Positions 62,001 to 64,000 of a stretch of 64,000 nt of DNA are shown here, piece after piece. How positions within the stretch are numbered: the first letter of the stretch is position 1; each line of letters begins with the position of its first letter. Origin of the DNA: Letharia columbiana (lineage: Eukaryota > Ascomycota > Lecanoromycetes > Lecanorales > Parmeliaceae); contig NW_023501065.1 in NCBI RefSeq assembly GCF_014066305.1, positions 248,001-312,000 on the forward strand, in the 5' to 3' direction. A program made the translations under genes and the position numbers. The notes beneath the pieces are model-generated. The model saw only the letters and a list, made by a program, of their open reading frames with translations. It did not search any database and was not told the origin of the DNA.

Positions 62001-64000
62001 TTATATTCTTTATATATTTAAATAAATTATTAATAATAAAGATAATATTTTTAAAAAGTTATAAAAGCGTATATATTAATATTAAAAAATTTATATTAAA
62101 GTTATTATTAATAATAATCTTAAGTAATATAAATATTTTATCTTATAATATAATTTTTATAAACTTTATAGATTTATTAAACTCGATAAACTTATTAAAT
62201 CTATTAAATATATTATTATTATATTTCTACTCTTCGCTTTTATTTTCTTATTTAGAATTATTTAGTTATTATTATTTAATAGCGTTAAATTTAAATCTTA
62301 AAATAGAATAATATAATTAAAATTATAAATTCTTACTTAATATTATAAATTAAATTTATATTTTTTAGAAATTTATATTTATATATATAGTAATAACAAA
62401 TTTTTAAAATAAAGAATTATAATTATAAAAGCGAAGTTTAAATAAATAATATTATTAAGATTATTAAAAAGTTATATAGAATATTAAGAAGACTTAAAAT
62501 AGCCAAAAAGATTAAGAGAGATAAGATAAGATAGAAGATTTTAAAGATATTTTAAAAAATATTAAAAAAAGTCTATAGATAATTAGATTATAAATTAAGA
62601 TATTAAATATATACTATAAATAAATACTATTATAATATTATTAATCTATATTTAATATTATTATAATATTAAGAGAAATAAAGAAAGTATAATTTTATAT
62701 CTTAATCTTTAGAATCTAAAAATACTTATATTTCATTTTATAATTATAGAAATTTATAATATCTAACTATTTTTATAATTATTTTACTTATTATTAATCT
62801 TTTATAATTATATTTTATATATCTAATATCTCTTCTAATAATAGATTTAGAATAATAGATAATAGAGATAATTAAATTCTTATAATTCTATTTAAAAGAT
62901 AAGTTTTTAAAGTTTATATATAATAATTATATATAGATTATTAGTATAAATATTTCTCTACTCTTCGAATATATTAGATTTTACTTTTTTTAAATATATA
63001 TTAAATAATAGAAGATAGTATTTTTAATAAAGAGATAATAAAATATTAGAGAGTTAATAAGATATAATTAATAATTTATATAAAAGTATTAAATAGCGCT
63101 AGAATAAGAGAATAATCTAAATATTATATAATAATAATATTAATAATATAATTATAATAGATAAAAAGATATTAACGCTATTAAATATAAGAAAAAAGTT
63201 AATTATATATTTATATTTAAATCTATTAAATTAAAAGTAAATAAGAAATATTCGAGTTTTCTTATCTCTTTAACTTTTTAATTTATTATCTTTATTCTTT
63301 AAATAAAGCTTATATTATTTATTTATATATTTAAAATCTAATATATAAGATCTTTTATTATCTCTATTTTAATATATTTATAATTTTAAATATATTAATA
63401 AAAAATATAGTAAGAAAGAATCTTATCTAATCTTAATTTTAATTAAATCTTATTTTTTTTAAATTAATTTTTAATAAAAGGCGTTAAAAGAATATATCTA
63501 AGATTAATATAAAGAAGTAGAAAATTTAGACTCTAAATTAGAAAAATAGATATTTAATTTTATAAAGAAATTATTATATATCTTCGCTATCTTATTAATA
63601 GAAGATAGATTTTAAAAATGAGAATAATAATAATAGCTTTAAATATACGCTTCGAAATTTTATTATAAGTTATTTAATTTAATTATATTATTAATAAAGA
63701 TTAATTCTAAATATCTAGAATTATAATATATTATTAAATAAAGAAGAGAATAATAAATTTTATAAATTTAAGATAAAGATTATTTTATTAAAAGATAACT
63801 CTACTATTTAATCTTTAATATCTATTTCTAAACTTAAAAAAATAAGCATTTTTAAAGATTTTTTTAAAAAAGTATTAAATAGAGTTAGTAGTATTTTTAT
63901 TAATATATATATAATTTTTAATAAGCTTAAAATTTATTATTAATTTATATATCTAGTAAAATTTAAAATAGCTTTTTATATTTTTATTATTAGAATTATA
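50013..64000. other. Unassigned AT-rich RIP DNA to the window end
   Basis: No domain was followed with confidence on either strand. About 51.5-53.4 kb resembles 22.4-23.85 kb. Slightly less mutated patches lie at 53,340-53,430 (aataacacgttctaagggta) and 59,460-59,660 (aaggcggctatctcagctaa). The rest is probably old retroelement sequence beyond by-eye decoding. No RNA gene or LTR pair was recognised. Confidence 0.45.

Larger units (their letters stand above)
2900..64000. other. Continuous AT-rich, RIP-mutated transposon block
   Basis: From about 2.9 kb to the window end the DNA is mostly A and T. CA and TG are scarce, TA is common and CG is kept, which fits RIP acting on CpA. Decoded fragments of gypsy, copia, Tc1/mariner and Helitron proteins carry stops at positions expected from CGA, CAA, CAG or TGG codons. 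Less mutated islands occur near 5.0-5.56, 14.8-15.1, 15.78-16.09, 28.3-28.6, 31.7-32.3, 39.2-40.1, 43.4-44.9 and 49.64-49.83 kb. No intact gene is visible in the block. Confidence 0.9.

Overview
The window looks like part of a filamentous ascomycete (Pezizomycotina) chromosome. It joins about 2.8 kb of ordinary genic DNA to about 61 kb of extremely AT-rich DNA made of mutated transposons. The evidence is a gene with short GT-AG introns (66 and 54 bp), fungal transposon families, and the signature of repeat-induced point mutation (RIP). In the AT-rich part CA and TG dinucleotides are scarce and TA dominates, while CG persists (gcg, tcg). Transposon reading frames there can still be followed but are full of C-to-T and G-to-A changes and TAA/TAG stops. 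The species cannot be named from the sequence alone.

Layout. 1-710: no confident gene. 711-2039 (minus): one intact three-exon gene for a secreted lactonase-type beta-propeller (3-carboxymuconate cyclase-like), 402 aa. 2475-2756: an unrecognised open frame. About 2810: an LTR-like fragment marks the edge of the AT-rich block. 2.9-5.0 kb: nested repeats, including a split Tc1/mariner copy. 5.56-10.16 kb (plus): Ty3/gypsy chromovirus relic (RT, RNase H, integrase, chromodomain), followed by a candidate 3' LTR. 10.67-14.80 kb: composite element with inverted arms that holds a Helitron helicase relic. 16.1-17.6 kb (minus): Ty1/copia 3' fragment. 17.9-23.85 kb (minus): second chromodomain gypsy relic. 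23.86-25.70 kb (plus): near-full-length Tc1/mariner relic with terminal inverted repeats. 28,315-29,214: a complete 900-bp terminal-repeat retrotransposon in miniature (TRIM) with LTRs, primer site, polypurine tract and 5-bp target duplication. 31,683-38,773 (minus): full-length copia relic bounded by two 151-bp LTRs. 38.77-39.21 kb: an odd homopolymer tract, probably an assembly fault. 39.21-45.44 kb: more arms and a second composite element with less mutated, gene-like repeat DNA. 45.4-49.6 kb (plus): third gypsy relic (gag, protease, RT). 50-64 kb: AT-rich DNA that I could not assign.

Only the lactonase-like gene looks functional. The rest reads as a heterochromatic transposon graveyard. 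A pericentromeric, centromeric or other AT-isochore location is plausible but not shown. I found no tRNA, rRNA, CRISPR array or intact transposase. Where I say a relic matches a family, I translated the decayed frame by eye and allowed C-to-T and G-to-A changes. These calls rest on motif order, not on database searches.
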